DNA of 64,000 nucleotides from Saccharicrinis aurantiacus (GCF_001660705.2 NZ_LYBV02000027.1:62001-126000); one strand, 5' to 3'. Numbered from the stretch's first letter, positions 44,225 through 53,747 are shown. Notes: a model not told the origin generated them from the letters alone. Program-made: numbers and translations.

Positions 44225-45022
44225 TTAAAAATATTCTGTAAGGTTCAAGTATAGTGCTCCGGTTCCGTTATGGTTCCATCCGTAATCTATACCTAGGTTA
44301 GTTCGTGTTTGTTTTTGAATTTGAATACGTAAGCCTACACCTGCTGCTCCAGCCCAGTTATCAAAGAGGCCTACATTGGCATCGCGAGCAGAAGCTGATG
44401 TTGCATTTGCAAATATAACTCCGCCAAATAGGTCTGGGTTATTTGCTAATATAGGAAGTCTGAATCTATATTCGGCTTCGGCATAAAACATATCATCACC
44501 TCTCCAACGACCTTGTGCATAACCACGCCCCGAGCGTCCCATTTGATCCCAAGCTGTTGATGGTAATAGCATATAGGGTAAATTTCCGTGGGTAGTAACA
44601 TTAGCATAGGTCCAAACGGCAATTACATTACGGGCTACGCTGTTACTTACGCTAAAATAATCTCGGTATTCCATCCATAATGTAGATGAACCTACATCGC
44701 TACCTAGAAAATCAGCATTGTATTTATAAGATATATTTGCAAAACGCCCAGTATAAGGGTTAGCCATATTATCACGAGTATCATAAATTGCACTTGCTGA
44801 TACACCTACTAGGTCGTATCCTGTGGGATCAAAACCGTGCTTAAAACTATAGGTATAGTGGTTTGTATATACATTATTTTCAATATCTAACATTTGATCA
44901 TCGATGTTAGAAAAACGATCGAAATGAATTCCTCCACCAACATATAAAGAGGGTTTTATTTGTTTTAGAGCAGTTTGATGTGCCCTTATAAAATTAAACT
45001 CCATTTGTTCTCCATCGTACAA
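44225..45022 (-). CDS. BamA/TamA-family (D15-type) barrel, N-terminally truncated or frameshifted
   Basis: C-terminal beta-barrel of a surface-antigen D15 type protein. It shows SLYVGGGIHFDRFS, VSASAIYDTRDNMANPYTGR, a MGRSGRGYAQGRW lid-like motif, EAEYRFRLPI, GAAGVGLRIQIQKQTRTNLG and a terminal Phe (YLNLTEYF). Proteins of this type are about 380-410 aa with a signal peptide; this frame has neither a signal peptide nor the first third. The only start in frame is a TTG at 45022. The frame continues sensibly upstream (TFDEADLYDGEQ) until two stops at about 45035-45040, right where the preceding frame turns to nonsense. It is most likely the second half of a broken gene. Confidence 0.6.
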   Translation of the reverse strand: MYDGEQMEFNFIRAHQTALKQIKPSLYVGGGIHFDRFSNIDDQMLDIENNVYTNHYTYSFKHGFDPTGYDLVGVSASAIYDTRDNMANPYTGRFANISYKYNADFLGSDVGSSTLWMEYRDYFSVSNSVARNVIAVWTYANVTTHGNLPYMLLPSTAWDQMGRSGRGYAQGRWRGDDMFYAEAEYRFRLPILANNPDLFGGVIFANATSASARDANVGLFDNWAGAAGVGLRIQIQKQTRTNLGIDYGWNHNGTGALYLNLTEYF

Positions 45023-45438
45023 ATCAGCTTCATCAAATGTTTATTAAAATCGAATATCCCACTAGGGTTTGGAATATCTGTTATACCTACCGTATAGTTA
45101 TAATAGTATTCTAAATGAATATTATATCGTGGCTTATGATATCCTATAATAAAATCGGTTTCCTGATAGTATCCATCAATGCCAGATCCTCCGTACACAC
45201 CGATTAACCAATTATTCCAAGTTACATTTCCTGTCATAGAAAAAGCTGGGGCAGGAGAAGGTAGTAATCCTCTAAAAACATTCTTAGTTTTAAAGGTAAG
45301 CGACATGTCCCAATCAACTTTTTTTTGAGTTACATTGTTATTTGCATCAGAAACAATAGTTGTATTGTTTTGAGATTTTGAAATGTTTGGCCATAATAAC
45401 AAGCAAACTAATATGGTAATGATCTTATTCATATTCAA
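44986..45438 (-). CDS. Outer-membrane protein N-terminal fragment, out of frame with the downstream barrel
   Basis: 150-aa open frame with a clear signal peptide (IITILVCLLLWPNISKSQ, about 5-22). A beta-strand-rich segment follows, resembling the start of Gcw_chp/TorF-type outer-membrane proteins: WDMSLTFKTKNVFRGLLPSP, TWNNWLIGVYGGSGIDGYY and FIIGYHKPRYNIHLEYYYNY. After IFDFNK the remaining residues (HLMKLICTMENKWSLIL) no longer look like a barrel and overlap the downstream frame. Restoring one base near 45038 would join it to the D15-type barrel and give about 405 aa. Its promoter region faces an AraC gene and includes the 21-bp-spaced repeats. Confidence 0.6.
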   Translation of the reverse strand: MNMNKIITILVCLLLWPNISKSQNNTTIVSDANNNVTQKKVDWDMSLTFKTKNVFRGLLPSPAPAFSMTGNVTWNNWLIGVYGGSGIDGYYQETDFIIGYHKPRYNIHLEYYYNYTVGITDIPNPSGIFDFNKHLMKLICTMENKWSLIL

Positions 45439-45500
45439 TAATTCAATAGGTAACTATTTCTTACCATGCAAAACTATTATGAAAATAATCTTATACTTAT

Positions 45501-45535
45501 CCCAGAATGTTCATTAAAAAGCCCAGAATGTTCAT
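45501..45535. promoter_or_regulatory. Direct-repeat operator, two 14-bp sites 21 bp apart
   Basis: The sequence CCCAGAATGTTCAT occurs identically at 45501-45514 and 45522-45535. Start-to-start spacing is 21 bp, two helical turns, so both sites face the same side of the DNA. This is how AraC-family dimers usually bind. It lies in the 173-bp divergent gap between the barrel locus and the AraC gene. Confidence 0.7.
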
Positions 45536-45611
45536 ATTTATCTTACGTCAATTTTTTTCTTACATTTTATCTCTTACTTTTAAATAATTAAGTAAGCTTT
45601 ATAAATACTAT

Positions 45612-46586
45612 ATGATGAATAGCTTTAAGGTTTTAGAAGGTAAGTCGGTAAATTATTTTAAGGCTTTGAAAGAGTTATTAGGAGGGGAGTACACCGATAC
45701 GGAGTATTTTCTCGATAAGGGCAAAATTAAAATAGATGCACGAGCCTTTTGTATAGATCCTAATTTTGAGGTTTTGGTTGTTGATGCCGTGGTAGATAGA
45801 TTGATAATTCAAGAGAGGATGGCCGATGATAACCCAGAACAATTATATTTTTCACTTGCATTAGAGGGCAAATACATACAGCACTTTAATAATGAAAAAA
45901 CATACCTAGAAGCAAATACTCCTAATGGAATATTTTTGTATAATGGATTATTTCCAATGAAAACAGAACATCCCGAGGGTGTACCCTATAGTGTTGTAAG
46001 GTTTAGAACCACAAAATCTTTTATTTATAAATTAATGCCAGAGGCTAAGGGTATTATAGAATTATTGTTTGGTAGCAATCAGCCCATTACTTACCATACT
46101 GAAATACCTAAGGAGTTGGAATCCTTAACCAAAGATATTTTTTACTATAAAGAACAAGAGTTTGGAAAAAACTCGATGGTTTGGGCAAGATCTCTTGAGC
46201 TATTTACTCTTTTAATACAATCAGTTAGTAAGCTAAATAAAGGAGAAAAACTTCATGGCTTGCATATAGACGATTACGAACGTTTAATAAAAATAAAACA
46301 CCAATTAATATCTGATATAGAAGGAAAAATTTTAGTTGAAGATATTGCCAGTATCTATGGAATTAGCATATCGAAATTAAACCGAGACTTTAGGGCGATG
46401 TTTAATACTACTGTTTATCAGTTTTATGCACAGTTAAAAATGGATGAAGCGTTTAGGAGGCTAAAAACAGGTAAATTTTCGGTTACAGAAGTGAGTTTTG
46501 ATTTAGGCTATAATAATATTTCTAAATTTTCGCAGATGTTTAAAAAAGTAAAAGGAGTTAACCCTAGTGATGTAATACCTGTTTAA
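45612..46586 (+). CDS. AraC-family transcriptional regulator
   Basis: 324-aa regulator. The C-terminal domain (about 222-322) carries the double helix-turn-helix: IEGKILVEDIASIYGISISK, LNRDFRAMFNTTVYQFYAQL and then VTEVSFDLGYNNISKFSQMF with the final FKKVKGVNPSDVI, all typical. The N-terminal 200 residues are a sensor domain of unknown ligand. It is divergent from the broken outer-membrane gene, with a two-site repeat between them. A role in activating that locus or itself is likely. The start codon choice (tandem ATG at 45612/45615) does not matter to the domain. Confidence 0.92.
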   Translation: MMNSFKVLEGKSVNYFKALKELLGGEYTDTEYFLDKGKIKIDARAFCIDPNFEVLVVDAVVDRLIIQERMADDNPEQLYFSLALEGKYIQHFNNEKTYLEANTPNGIFLYNGLFPMKTEHPEGVPYSVVRFRTTKSFIYKLMPEAKGIIELLFGSNQPITYHTEIPKELESLTKDIFYYKEQEFGKNSMVWARSLELFTLLIQSVSKLNKGEKLHGLHIDDYERLIKIKHQLISDIEGKILVEDIASIYGISISKLNRDFRAMFNTTVYQFYAQLKMDEAFRRLKTGKFSVTEVSFDLGYNNISKFSQMFKKVKGVNPSDVIPV

Positions 46587-46671
46587 TTCGATAATAGGTA
46601 TACAAGCTTATATTGCTACTCCAAATAACAATATAGCTCCGCTATTTGATCATTCTTAAGCAGTTGGGTGA

Positions 46672-47331
46672 TTAGCCTTTGCGGAAAGGATAATTGCTCA
46701 AATACTTCCTCTGCTTGTGCATCTTGCTTGACAATGGCCCTTTTAAATTATTGTACTGAATATAAATGCGAATATTAAGCGGTTCAGCACTACTTTTCAT
46801 ATAACGTTTATAAACGTTATGAATGGTGCTATTCACATCAAGTGGTTCGCTGAATGGGATCACTTCTTTGGATAGGTATTTGATCTTTCTGTTTGCTGTA
46901 AGCGTATAATCACTAAGTAAGAAACTGTTTCCATTAACCAGGAGACTTAAGCTGCCAGATTCATAAGCGTCGAGATGTTGATACTTTTGTACAAGGCGCA
47001 CAAAATGCCTTGATAGATAAATGAAAGCGTTTTTCGTGCGATAAGCTCACGATCATACCCCTGCATAATGGAGTTCCTGTACGTATTAATGCTTTTAGAA
47101 ACCGTTGAATAGCTTTCTAAATATTCATTGCTACGCATTTTTAATACACAATGCTTGTTATCTGTTAAAGAGGATTGCTTCGTATAGTAGTAGAGGGGTA
47201 AAAAGTAAGTCTAAACCATACGCTTCCAAATCGGTTTCAAGGTTAAAACCAAACACTCCAGATGTCTTGATTATTCGAGCAAATGACACAAGCTTAGCTT
47301 CAGATAGCAAGATATAGTACCTTGAAAATCT
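46672..47331 (-). pseudogene. Degenerate gene in at least three frames, family unknown
   Basis: Reading the minus strand from about 47331, one frame gives protein-like sequence (AKLVSFARIIKTSGVFGFNL, then LEAYGLDLLFTPLLLYEAIL) and stops at 47158. A second frame continues from about 47150 (KMRSNEYLESYSTVSKSINT to LSFIYQGILCALY). A third runs from about 47001 (VQKYQHLDAYESGSLSLLVN, LLSDYTLTANRKIKYLSKEV) to a stop at 46672. Together they cover about 215 codons with two frame shifts. I do not recognise the protein. An accidental overlap of open frames cannot be excluded. Confidence 0.4.
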
Positions 47332-47436
47332 ACACTACCCATATACACACCTCTAAATAAATACCTCAGGCCTATTAATAAACCACTAGTGCTAGCCAAT
47401 ATTCTGTCTAGCACCAGTGATTTAAAATCTAATCAA

Positions 47437-48396
47437 TCATCGATCAATAGATTCTATTTTTCCTGTAAAGGCCTGTAGTTGTTGAAATGTAGGGAAACCC
47501 TCGCTATCTCCTCTCACAAGCGTAGCCATAGCGCCAACACCATTGGCATAATCGCCCGCTTCCTCTATGGTATGTCCTTTTAATCGGCTACTTAAATATC
47601 CCGCAGCAAAGCCGTCGCCGGCACCTACGGTATCTTCAAGTTTTTCAACGGTGTAGCCAGCAATAAATTCAGCTACCTTGCCATCAGATACCATGCAACC
47701 CTTTTTGCCAAGTTTAAGCGCTATTTCGCCAATACCCATGGCATGGAAGCTTTTAAATATTTCTTCAGTATCTGTTGTGCCAAGTAGTATTTCCGATTCG
47801 TCAATGCCTGGGAAAAGTATATCTACATGTTGGCAAATCTCAAGTATGGTTTCCTTGGCTTCCTCAAGCGACCATAGTTTTAAACGAATATTTGGGTCAA
47901 AAGAAACCTTAACACCCGCTTCTTTGGCAATTCTGATGGCTTCAAATGTGGCCTCTTTGGCCGATTTACTAATGGCTGGGGTAATGCCGGTTATATGCAG
48001 AATTTTGGCACTCTGTATATATGCCTTATCTATATCAGAAGGCTTTAGGAAACTAGCTGCTGAGTTTTTTCTATAGTAGTATACATTGGGGTTCACATGT
48101 TCAAATAGCTCCTTAAATAAAAGTCCGGTTTGGTGTTCCTTATCCACTCTAAGTTGCGAAACATCCACACCCTCGCCTCTAATCATGAACTCAAGGTATC
48201 TGCCAAATTCATCATCGCCAACCTTTGAAAACCAACCCACCTTATGACCTAGTCGGGCCAAGGCCACCGCAACATTAGACTCGGCACCAGCAATTGATTT
48301 TGTAAAATTATGTATGTGTCGCAAAGGTCCTTTGTCACCAGGACTAAATAGAACCATTGACTCTCCGAATGTTATAACTTCAAAATTCTTATTCAT
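47437..48396 (-). CDS. kdgK: 2-keto-3-deoxygluconate kinase (PfkB family)
   Basis: 319-aa cytoplasmic sugar kinase. The PfkB signature pair is present: GAESNVAVALARLGHKVGW near the N-terminus and DTVGAGDGFAAGYLSSRL, with catalytic Asp in GAGDGF. The phrase VSFDPNIRLKLW is characteristic of KDG kinases, which phosphorylate 2-keto-3-deoxygluconate before KDPG aldolase, in uronate (pectin, alginate) or modified Entner-Doudoroff catabolism. No aldolase or uronate genes are in the window, so it acts here as an isolated gene. Related 2-dehydro-3-deoxygalactonate or ribokinase-type activity is an alternative. Confidence 0.88.
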   Translation of the reverse strand: MNKNFEVITFGESMVLFSPGDKGPLRHIHNFTKSIAGAESNVAVALARLGHKVGWFSKVGDDEFGRYLEFMIRGEGVDVSQLRVDKEHQTGLLFKELFEHVNPNVYYYRKNSAASFLKPSDIDKAYIQSAKILHITGITPAISKSAKEATFEAIRIAKEAGVKVSFDPNIRLKLWSLEEAKETILEICQHVDILFPGIDESEILLGTTDTEEIFKSFHAMGIGEIALKLGKKGCMVSDGKVAEFIAGYTVEKLEDTVGAGDGFAAGYLSSRLKGHTIEEAGDYANGVGAMATLVRGDSEGFPTFQQLQAFTGKIESIDR

Positions 48397-48867
48397 AATT
48401 AAGTTACCTTTTATAAGATACCCAATGGGGTACCTTGTATTAGTTTATAGTTTTATTAAAATTATTTGAGGTTTCAACTTGCTGGATCTTATATAAGGGT
48501 GCTTGTTTATTTAACTGCATTAAGTTGGCAGTGAAACAGAGTCATTAGCATTTCAAATGCTGCTAGAAGTGATTACAGAAATACCTAAAATGAGATTCAG
48601 CTTTAAGGTTTTCCATAATACTTGTTCATCCAGTAAGTTAAGGTTATCGGAAGCTTGCTTTTCCAACCTTAAGGGAATAATAAGGATATTCCGTTTGTTA
48701 TAAGTAACACTATTAATGGTGGATAATAGCCTTTTTAAAACAGGTTACAAGATAAGTAATTACGGATTATTTACACCAATAATCTGGCGAAATGATTAAA
48801 TGGATATTTCAACTAATAAAAACGTGCTTCACTCTATAATTTTAGAATGACTGATATCATTTAAATC
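48397..48867. other. Intergenic region between kdgK and der
   Basis: About 470 bp without a gene. A short inverted repeat, AGATACCC (48416-48423) / GGGTACCT (48428-48435), one mismatch, sits 20 bp in front of the kdgK start and could be a regulator site. The remainder is AT-rich with nothing notable. Confidence 0.4.
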
Positions 48868-48892
48868 AAAAAAGGCCCTATAAAGGGCCTTT
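48868..48892 (-). terminator. Terminator of der
   Basis: Perfect 9-bp stem AAAGGCCCT (48871-48879) / AGGGCCTTT (48884-48892) with a 4-nt loop and a T run on the minus strand. It lies 24 bp beyond the der stop codon. Confidence 0.9.
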
Positions 48893-48916
48893 GAGATATT
48901 ATAACATGAAATAATA

Positions 48917-50221
48917 CTATTTTTTACGCATATAAACATGCACTGGTACACCGTTAAAATCGTATAGTTTACGTAGCTTGTTTTCAAGAAAACGCTTATA
49001 CGGATCGCGTACATACTGCGGTAAGTTGCAGAAAAATGCAAACGAAGGTGTATTGGTTGGCAACTGCATAATGTATTTAATTTTTATATACTTACCTTTT
49101 GTTGATGGCGGTGGGTTAGCGCTAACAACATCTTGCATGGCTTCGTTAAGTTTTGCAGTAGGTATTTTGCGCGTTTTATTGCTGTAAACGGCCTCTGCCA
49201 TTTCAATAACCTTATGTATACGTTGCTTGGTAATAACCGATGTAAATACAATTGGGAAATCAGTAAAAGGAGCAAACTTTTCTTTAATAGCTTCTTCAAA
49301 CTTCTTAGTAGTCATGGTATCTTTTTCAACCAAATCCCACTTGTTAATTACTACAACTAAACCTTTGTTATTTTTTTGTATCAGTTGAAATATCTTCTGA
49401 TCCTGACTTTCAACACCGCGTGTGGCATCAATCATTAGAATACATACGTCAGAGTTTTCAATGGCACGTATGGCACGCATTACCGAGTAGAATTCTAAAT
49501 CCTCGCTCACCTTTGATTTTTTACGAACTCCTGCTGTATCTACTAAATAAAAGTCATGACCAAATTTATTGTAACGTGTATAAATCGAATCACGAGTAGT
49601 TCCTGATATCGGTGTTACAATGTTTCTTTCCTCGCCAATAAAAGCATTTACAATAGATGATTTTCCTGCATTAGGACGTCCTACAACAGCAAAACGAGGA
49701 ATATCTAAAGTTTCAATACTCTCTTTACTTGGGAAAACCTCAATAAGGCGATCGAGTAACTCACCAGAACCCGAACCATTAATTGAAGAAATAGGGAACA
49801 TTTCGTCTAATCCTAAAGCATAAAAGTAACTAGCCTCAGCAAGTCTATCATGGTTATCCACTTTGTTGGCCACCATAATTACTTTTTTATTACTTCTGCG
49901 TAATAGGTCAGCAACCATCTCATCGTAGTCAGTAATACCCGTAACTACATCAAGCATAAATAATATAACATCAGCTTCTTCAATGGCAATTAATACCTGC
50001 TTTCTAATTTCCTCTTCAAAAAAGTCGTCAGAACCCATTGCATATCCTCCTGTATCAATAACAGAGAATTCAACGCCATTCCAAATACTTTTACCATAGA
50101 TGCGGTCACGTGTAACACCACTTTCTTCGTTTACAATTGCAGTACGCGATTCAGTTAATCGATTAAATAAAGTCGATTTTCCCACGTTTGGTCTTCCTAC
50201 TATAGCTGCTATATTTCCCAT
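48917..50221 (-). CDS. der: Ribosome biogenesis GTPase Der (EngA)
   Basis: 434-aa protein with two tandem GTPase domains, unique to Der, plus a C-terminal KH-like domain. It acts in assembly of the 50S ribosomal subunit. First domain: [12 protein letters not shown] (8-19), the switch region SGVTRD, DTGGY and ANKVD. Second domain: [12 protein letters not shown] (about 182-193), [16 protein letters not shown] and INKWD. The last 90 residues include [19 protein letters not shown] and [15 protein letters not shown], as in the KH domain. The length is normal. It follows era on the same strand, with a 221-bp gap. Confidence 0.97.
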   Translation of the reverse strand: MGNIAAIVGRPNVGKSTLFNRLTESRTAIVNEESGVTRDRIYGKSIWNGVEFSVIDTGGYAMGSDDFFEEEIRKQVLIAIEEADVILFMLDVVTGITDYDEMVADLLRRSNKKVIMVANKVDNHDRLAEASYFYALGLDEMFPISSINGSGSGELLDRLIEVFPSKESIETLDIPRFAVVGRPNAGKSSIVNAFIGEERNIVTPISGTTRDSIYTRYNKFGHDFYLVDTAGVRKKSKVSEDLEFYSVMRAIRAIENSDVCILMIDATRGVESQDQKIFQLIQKNNKGLVVVINKWDLVEKDTMTTKKFEEAIKEKFAPFTDFPIVFTSVITKQRIHKVIEMAEAVYSNKTRKIPTAKLNEAMQDVVSANPPPSTKGKYIKIKYIMQLPTNTPSFAFFCNLPQYVRDPYKRFLENKLRKLYDFNGVPVHVYMRKK

Positions 50222-50442
50222 TATATGTTGGTTTCCTTAATTCAAATTTAAACTGGCCTAAAAGGCAAAGTTTTGCAAAAATGCGTGCAAAGATAATTAA
50301 TTAGTTGATATTTTTATAGTTAGTTAGTTTTTAGCCGTTGTCAGTAATGATTCATACAAACTCTTCATAATTAATTTTATACAAAAGCAATTAACCATTC
50401 TGTCTAATGTCTAAACTCTAACAATCTATAATCTAAATCAAG

Positions 50443-51327
50443 CTATTTCTGATCGTAACCAAAATTACGAAGATTACGGTCGTTCTCTCTCCAATCTTTA
50501 CTTACCTTAACGTAAAGTTGTAAAAATACTTTTTGCTCAATAAATTTCTCTATATCCTTACGAGCCTCTGTTCCTACCTTTTTAAGAGCCGAACCTTTAT
50601 GGCCAATAATAATACCTTTTTGCGATTCGCGTGCAACGTGAATTACGGCACGAATATCAACACGCTTGGCCGTTTCTTTATATTCCTCAACTTCAACCTC
50701 AACAGAGTAAGGAATTTCTTTTTGGTAATACAAAAGAATTTTTTCGCGGATGAACTCAGAAACAAAGAAACGCGTTGGTTTATCCGTTAACTGATCTTTA
50801 TCGTAATATGGGTCAGCTTCTGGTAAAAGTTCTTTAATGCGTTTATCAAGATTATCCGTGTTGAAACCACGCAATGCACTCATCGGAAAAATTTCAGCAT
50901 TAGGCAATTCTTTCGACCATTGCTCAACCAAATTATCCAATTCTTGCGGATCTGATTTGTCAATTTTATTGATGATTAATAAAACTGGTGCGTCTGTTTT
51001 CTTTACGCTATTTAAAAAGTCACTGTTTTTATCAATTTTCTCAACTACATCAGTCATGTACACAATTACATCGGCATCCTGCAAAGCAGTACGCGAAAAT
51101 TTTAACATCGACTCTTGTAGCTTGTAATTTGGTTTTAGTACACCGGGAGTATCTGAATAGATAATTTGATAGTTTTCTTCGTTAACAATACCCAGTATCC
51201 TGTGTCGCGTGGTTTGTGCTTTAGATGTAATAATTGACAAACGTTCGCCAACTAACTTGTTGGTTAAAGTAGACTTACCTACGTTTGGATTTCCTACAAT
51301 GTTTACAAAACCTGCTTTATGCTTCAT
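50443..51327 (-). CDS. era: GTPase Era
   Basis: 294-aa essential GTPase that binds the 3' end of 16S rRNA and helps 30S subunit maturation. G1 is [12 protein letters not shown] (12-23), the switch is SKAQTTRHRILGI, G3 is SDTPGV and G4 is INKIDKSD. The KH domain (about 200-294) includes EIPYSVEVEVEEYKE and the RNA-binding turn GIIIGHKGSALKKVG. The end KVSKDWRENDRNLRNFGY is typical. Length is normal for Era. der follows downstream in the same direction. Confidence 0.97.
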   Translation of the reverse strand: MKHKAGFVNIVGNPNVGKSTLTNKLVGERLSIITSKAQTTRHRILGIVNEENYQIIYSDTPGVLKPNYKLQESMLKFSRTALQDADVIVYMTDVVEKIDKNSDFLNSVKKTDAPVLLIINKIDKSDPQELDNLVEQWSKELPNAEIFPMSALRGFNTDNLDKRIKELLPEADPYYDKDQLTDKPTRFFVSEFIREKILLYYQKEIPYSVEVEVEEYKETAKRVDIRAVIHVARESQKGIIIGHKGSALKKVGTEARKDIEKFIEQKVFLQLYVKVSKDWRENDRNLRNFGYDQK

Positions 51328-51453
51328 ATATTTTTACTTTCTAGATGATCAGGACAATTTATTTTGCTGTCCTCTTATGCAATTTTGCTGCAAAGATACA
51401 AAACTGTACTTAGTATTATCACTATAAAACAGTATATACCTAAAAGCTTATAT

Positions 51454-52932
51454 TTATTTAACGCTTAATTGTTTTGCCCCTTTGTAGTTAGTGCACTTAA
51501 AAAGATGAAATTTACGCTGAGGTTTTCCATATCTATCTCTAATTACAATGGGTTCCAATTCTTCACACGTATCGAAATACGCTTGTATACTTTCAGGTAT
51601 TGATCCTTTTTTATCGAGGTTCTTAATTCTTTTATCTGAATCAATAAAAATGGCATCATTTCCTATCAAATGGCTTAAGTCGTTATCAACAACCATATAA
51701 TGCAAAGCATTCCCGCCAATTATGTTTTGAGCATATACCTTTTCATCTAAATAGTAATTCATAACGGCTGTTGTTTTATAATCATCAGCTGAAAATAGAA
51801 AAGCCTTAGGGTTTGCCTCTTGTACCTTATGGATGGCAGCAGCGCTTTCTTCCCAACCAAACCAAGTATCATCACTTTTAATAGGCACATAAAAGAAAAT
51901 CATTTGCGATAACAACAATACGTGTAATACCATTGAAATGATAAGTGTGGGTTTTAGGTATTTTGTTTTAATATAAATACCGGTTAAAATAATTCCGGCA
52001 ATATAAGCTGGCATTAACCAGTTTAATTTTACCCAATATATTAGAGATATTCCGTAAAAGAATAACATAATAGGTAAGGAGAAACAGATTAAAAATAGAA
52101 CCCGCTCATTAGGCAGTTTCCAGGTTTTAAAAAGCTTGGCAATGTGTTTATACATTACCACCATCATACCCACAAATAAAATAGGTAGCAGCAACATAAT
52201 TTGCGTTCCTATATTACCGCCAAAGTAGTGCGGCTGTATTTTAAATTTCATGATGGAATCTGTTCTTTCCGATCCCTGAAATTTAAACGACATCCAGTCG
52301 TGTTCAATATTCCAAATGAATACAGGAGATACGGTAGCTGCAAATACAATTAATAGTAATAAAAACTGATACGAGAATAAGTACTTACGATATTTGTTGG
52401 ATAGTAATAAAAACAGCACCAAACAGGCCAATAAAAATAAGGCAGTGTATTTACTATCAAAAGACATTCCGATGAATAAGCCTGATAAAATCCAATGCAA
52501 CACTTTTCCTTCAAAAATGGCTTTATATAAGCCAATTAAAGAAAGTGTCCAGAAGAATATCAGTGGAACATCTGGCGTAGTATTCATTGATAAAACCGTA
52601 AGCAGAATGGAGCTTCCGTATAATATAGCACTATGCTTAGCGCGAGTTTCGCTTACGAATAACTTGCCGAGGTAATAGAAACTTAAAAAAGAACCCAAAG
52701 AAAGTAAAAAGTTACTCAGCTTAATGGCCACAACACTCGACCCTAATATTGAGGTAAATACCTTTAAGAAATAAGCTACCATTGGAGGATGGTCAAAATA
52801 AGATAAAGCAATATTCTGACTGTAAAAATAGTAATAAGCATCCTGAGGCATCATACCCATACTTAAGCTAACCGCTAGCCTAATGATATAAACACTTATA
52901 AATCCGATACAAAGTTTATTAAAAGTTGACAT
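51454..52932 (-). CDS. GT39/ArnT-like integral-membrane glycosyltransferase
   Basis: 492-aa polytopic membrane protein with about 10-12 predicted transmembrane helices and a soluble C-terminal part (about 375-492). The N-terminal periplasmic loop carries the acidic motif D31 in PQDAYYYFYSQNIALSYFDH, and then the HPPM motif, as in PMT/ArnT-type enzymes that use polyprenyl-phosphate sugars as donors. It would modify lipids, glycans or proteins on the periplasmic side. The acceptor is unknown. The gap to the PPOX-like gene upstream is 27 bp, so the two may share a transcript. Confidence 0.85.
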   Translation of the reverse strand: MSTFNKLCIGFISVYIIRLAVSLSMGMMPQDAYYYFYSQNIALSYFDHPPMVAYFLKVFTSILGSSVVAIKLSNFLLSLGSFLSFYYLGKLFVSETRAKHSAILYGSSILLTVLSMNTTPDVPLIFFWTLSLIGLYKAIFEGKVLHWILSGLFIGMSFDSKYTALFLLACLVLFLLLSNKYRKYLFSYQFLLLLIVFAATVSPVFIWNIEHDWMSFKFQGSERTDSIMKFKIQPHYFGGNIGTQIMLLLPILFVGMMVVMYKHIAKLFKTWKLPNERVLFLICFSLPIMLFFYGISLIYWVKLNWLMPAYIAGIILTGIYIKTKYLKPTLIISMVLHVLLLSQMIFFYVPIKSDDTWFGWEESAAAIHKVQEANPKAFLFSADDYKTTAVMNYYLDEKVYAQNIIGGNALHYMVVDNDLSHLIGNDAIFIDSDKRIKNLDKKGSIPESIQAYFDTCEELEPIVIRDRYGKPQRKFHLFKCTNYKGAKQLSVK

Positions 52933-52959
52933 ATGTTGTTTGTTGTGTTTTTATATTTT

Positions 52960-53424
52960 TTAATTCCAGTTACCTGCTTCTTTGCCTGTTATGCTATCAA
53001 TCTTTAATTGTAGCACATTCATTTTATTAACGGCGCGCTCAATATAAGCGTTTTCCATTTTACCATGCTGTTGCATGATGATATCTAAAGCATTTATTTT
53101 CTGATCAAAGTCTTCAATTATTGTGATGGTTCCATAACCAATAACAGATCTGTATTTTGTGGTCCAATCGCACGAAACATCGCCTTTAACTATTTCATAA
53201 TCCTGCTCAATTTCAAAACAAACCTTATTGTTTTGTCTAATCATTTCAAGCTTTTTCCCCTCTACGGCGCAGTGAAAGAAAATATCTGTTCCATCAAAAC
53301 CATAATTCATTGGCACGAGGTAAGGATATTCGTCACCCTTAAAAGCCACTCTGCATATAAGTGCATTTTTAATTATAGAATCAATGATGGACCGATCCTT
53401 TATTTCTCTTTCTTTTTTTCTCAT
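52960..53424 (-). CDS. Pyridoxamine 5'-phosphate oxidase-related (NimA-like) flavoprotein
   Basis: 154-aa split-barrel flavin-binding protein. Motifs: CRVAFKGDEYPYLVPMNYGF, then IFFHCAVEGKKLEMIRQN and VCFEIEQDYEIV, and SVIGYGTITIIED. This is the pattern of the NimA / PPOX-like group, whose members bind FMN or haem and sometimes reduce nitroimidazoles. Resistance activity cannot be judged from sequence. It is cytoplasmic and leads into the GT39 gene on the same strand. Confidence 0.88.
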   Translation of the reverse strand: MRKKEREIKDRSIIDSIIKNALICRVAFKGDEYPYLVPMNYGFDGTDIFFHCAVEGKKLEMIRQNNKVCFEIEQDYEIVKGDVSCDWTTKYRSVIGYGTITIIEDFDQKINALDIIMQQHGKMENAYIERAVNKMNVLQLKIDSITGKEAGNWN

Positions 53425-53559
53425 GCCATTGAATTTGCCGCAAATATAATACTATATCTATAAAATGACATTTTGAAAATAAGGAGCTTTGTGGTGCTAA
53501 TGCAATTGATACATTTAAAACCTAACATAGACGGAAAGGCCTTAAACCTCAATCGGAGT

Positions 53560-53643
53560 AAACTCATACCAAATTCATATTAAACTCATACTAAACTCAT
53601 ATTAAATTCGATTTTTATTGAATTTAGTATGAATTGGATATGA
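53560..53643. repeat. 11-bp tandem repeats forming a long imperfect hairpin
   Basis: Four and a half units of the pattern AAACTCATACT / AAATTCATATT run from 53560 to 53610. An inverted arm (53620-53643) pairs with the last two units (53586-53609) at 19 of 24 positions, around a 10-nt T-rich loop. It lies in the 346-bp gap between divergent genes. There is no T tract for a normal terminator. Confidence 0.7.
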
Positions 53644-53739
53644 CTTAAAAATCAGTTTAAGCCCAAGTTGATCCGAGTAAGCCTTAAACTAGGTATTATT
53701 TAAAGAGCCTTAATATTTAAAAGGAGATAAAAAAAGAGA

Positions 53740-53747
53740 TACATTTG
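53740..53747 (+). promoter_or_regulatory. Candidate -7 box for the DJ-1 gene
   Basis: TACATTTG matches TAnnTTTG and lies 23 bp before the ATG at 53771. The upstream box is only TTTA-like. Confidence 0.45.

Noticed and set aside
47678-48076. Plus-strand open frame of 132 codons
   Set aside because: Antisense to the KDG kinase gene, whose motifs are complete.
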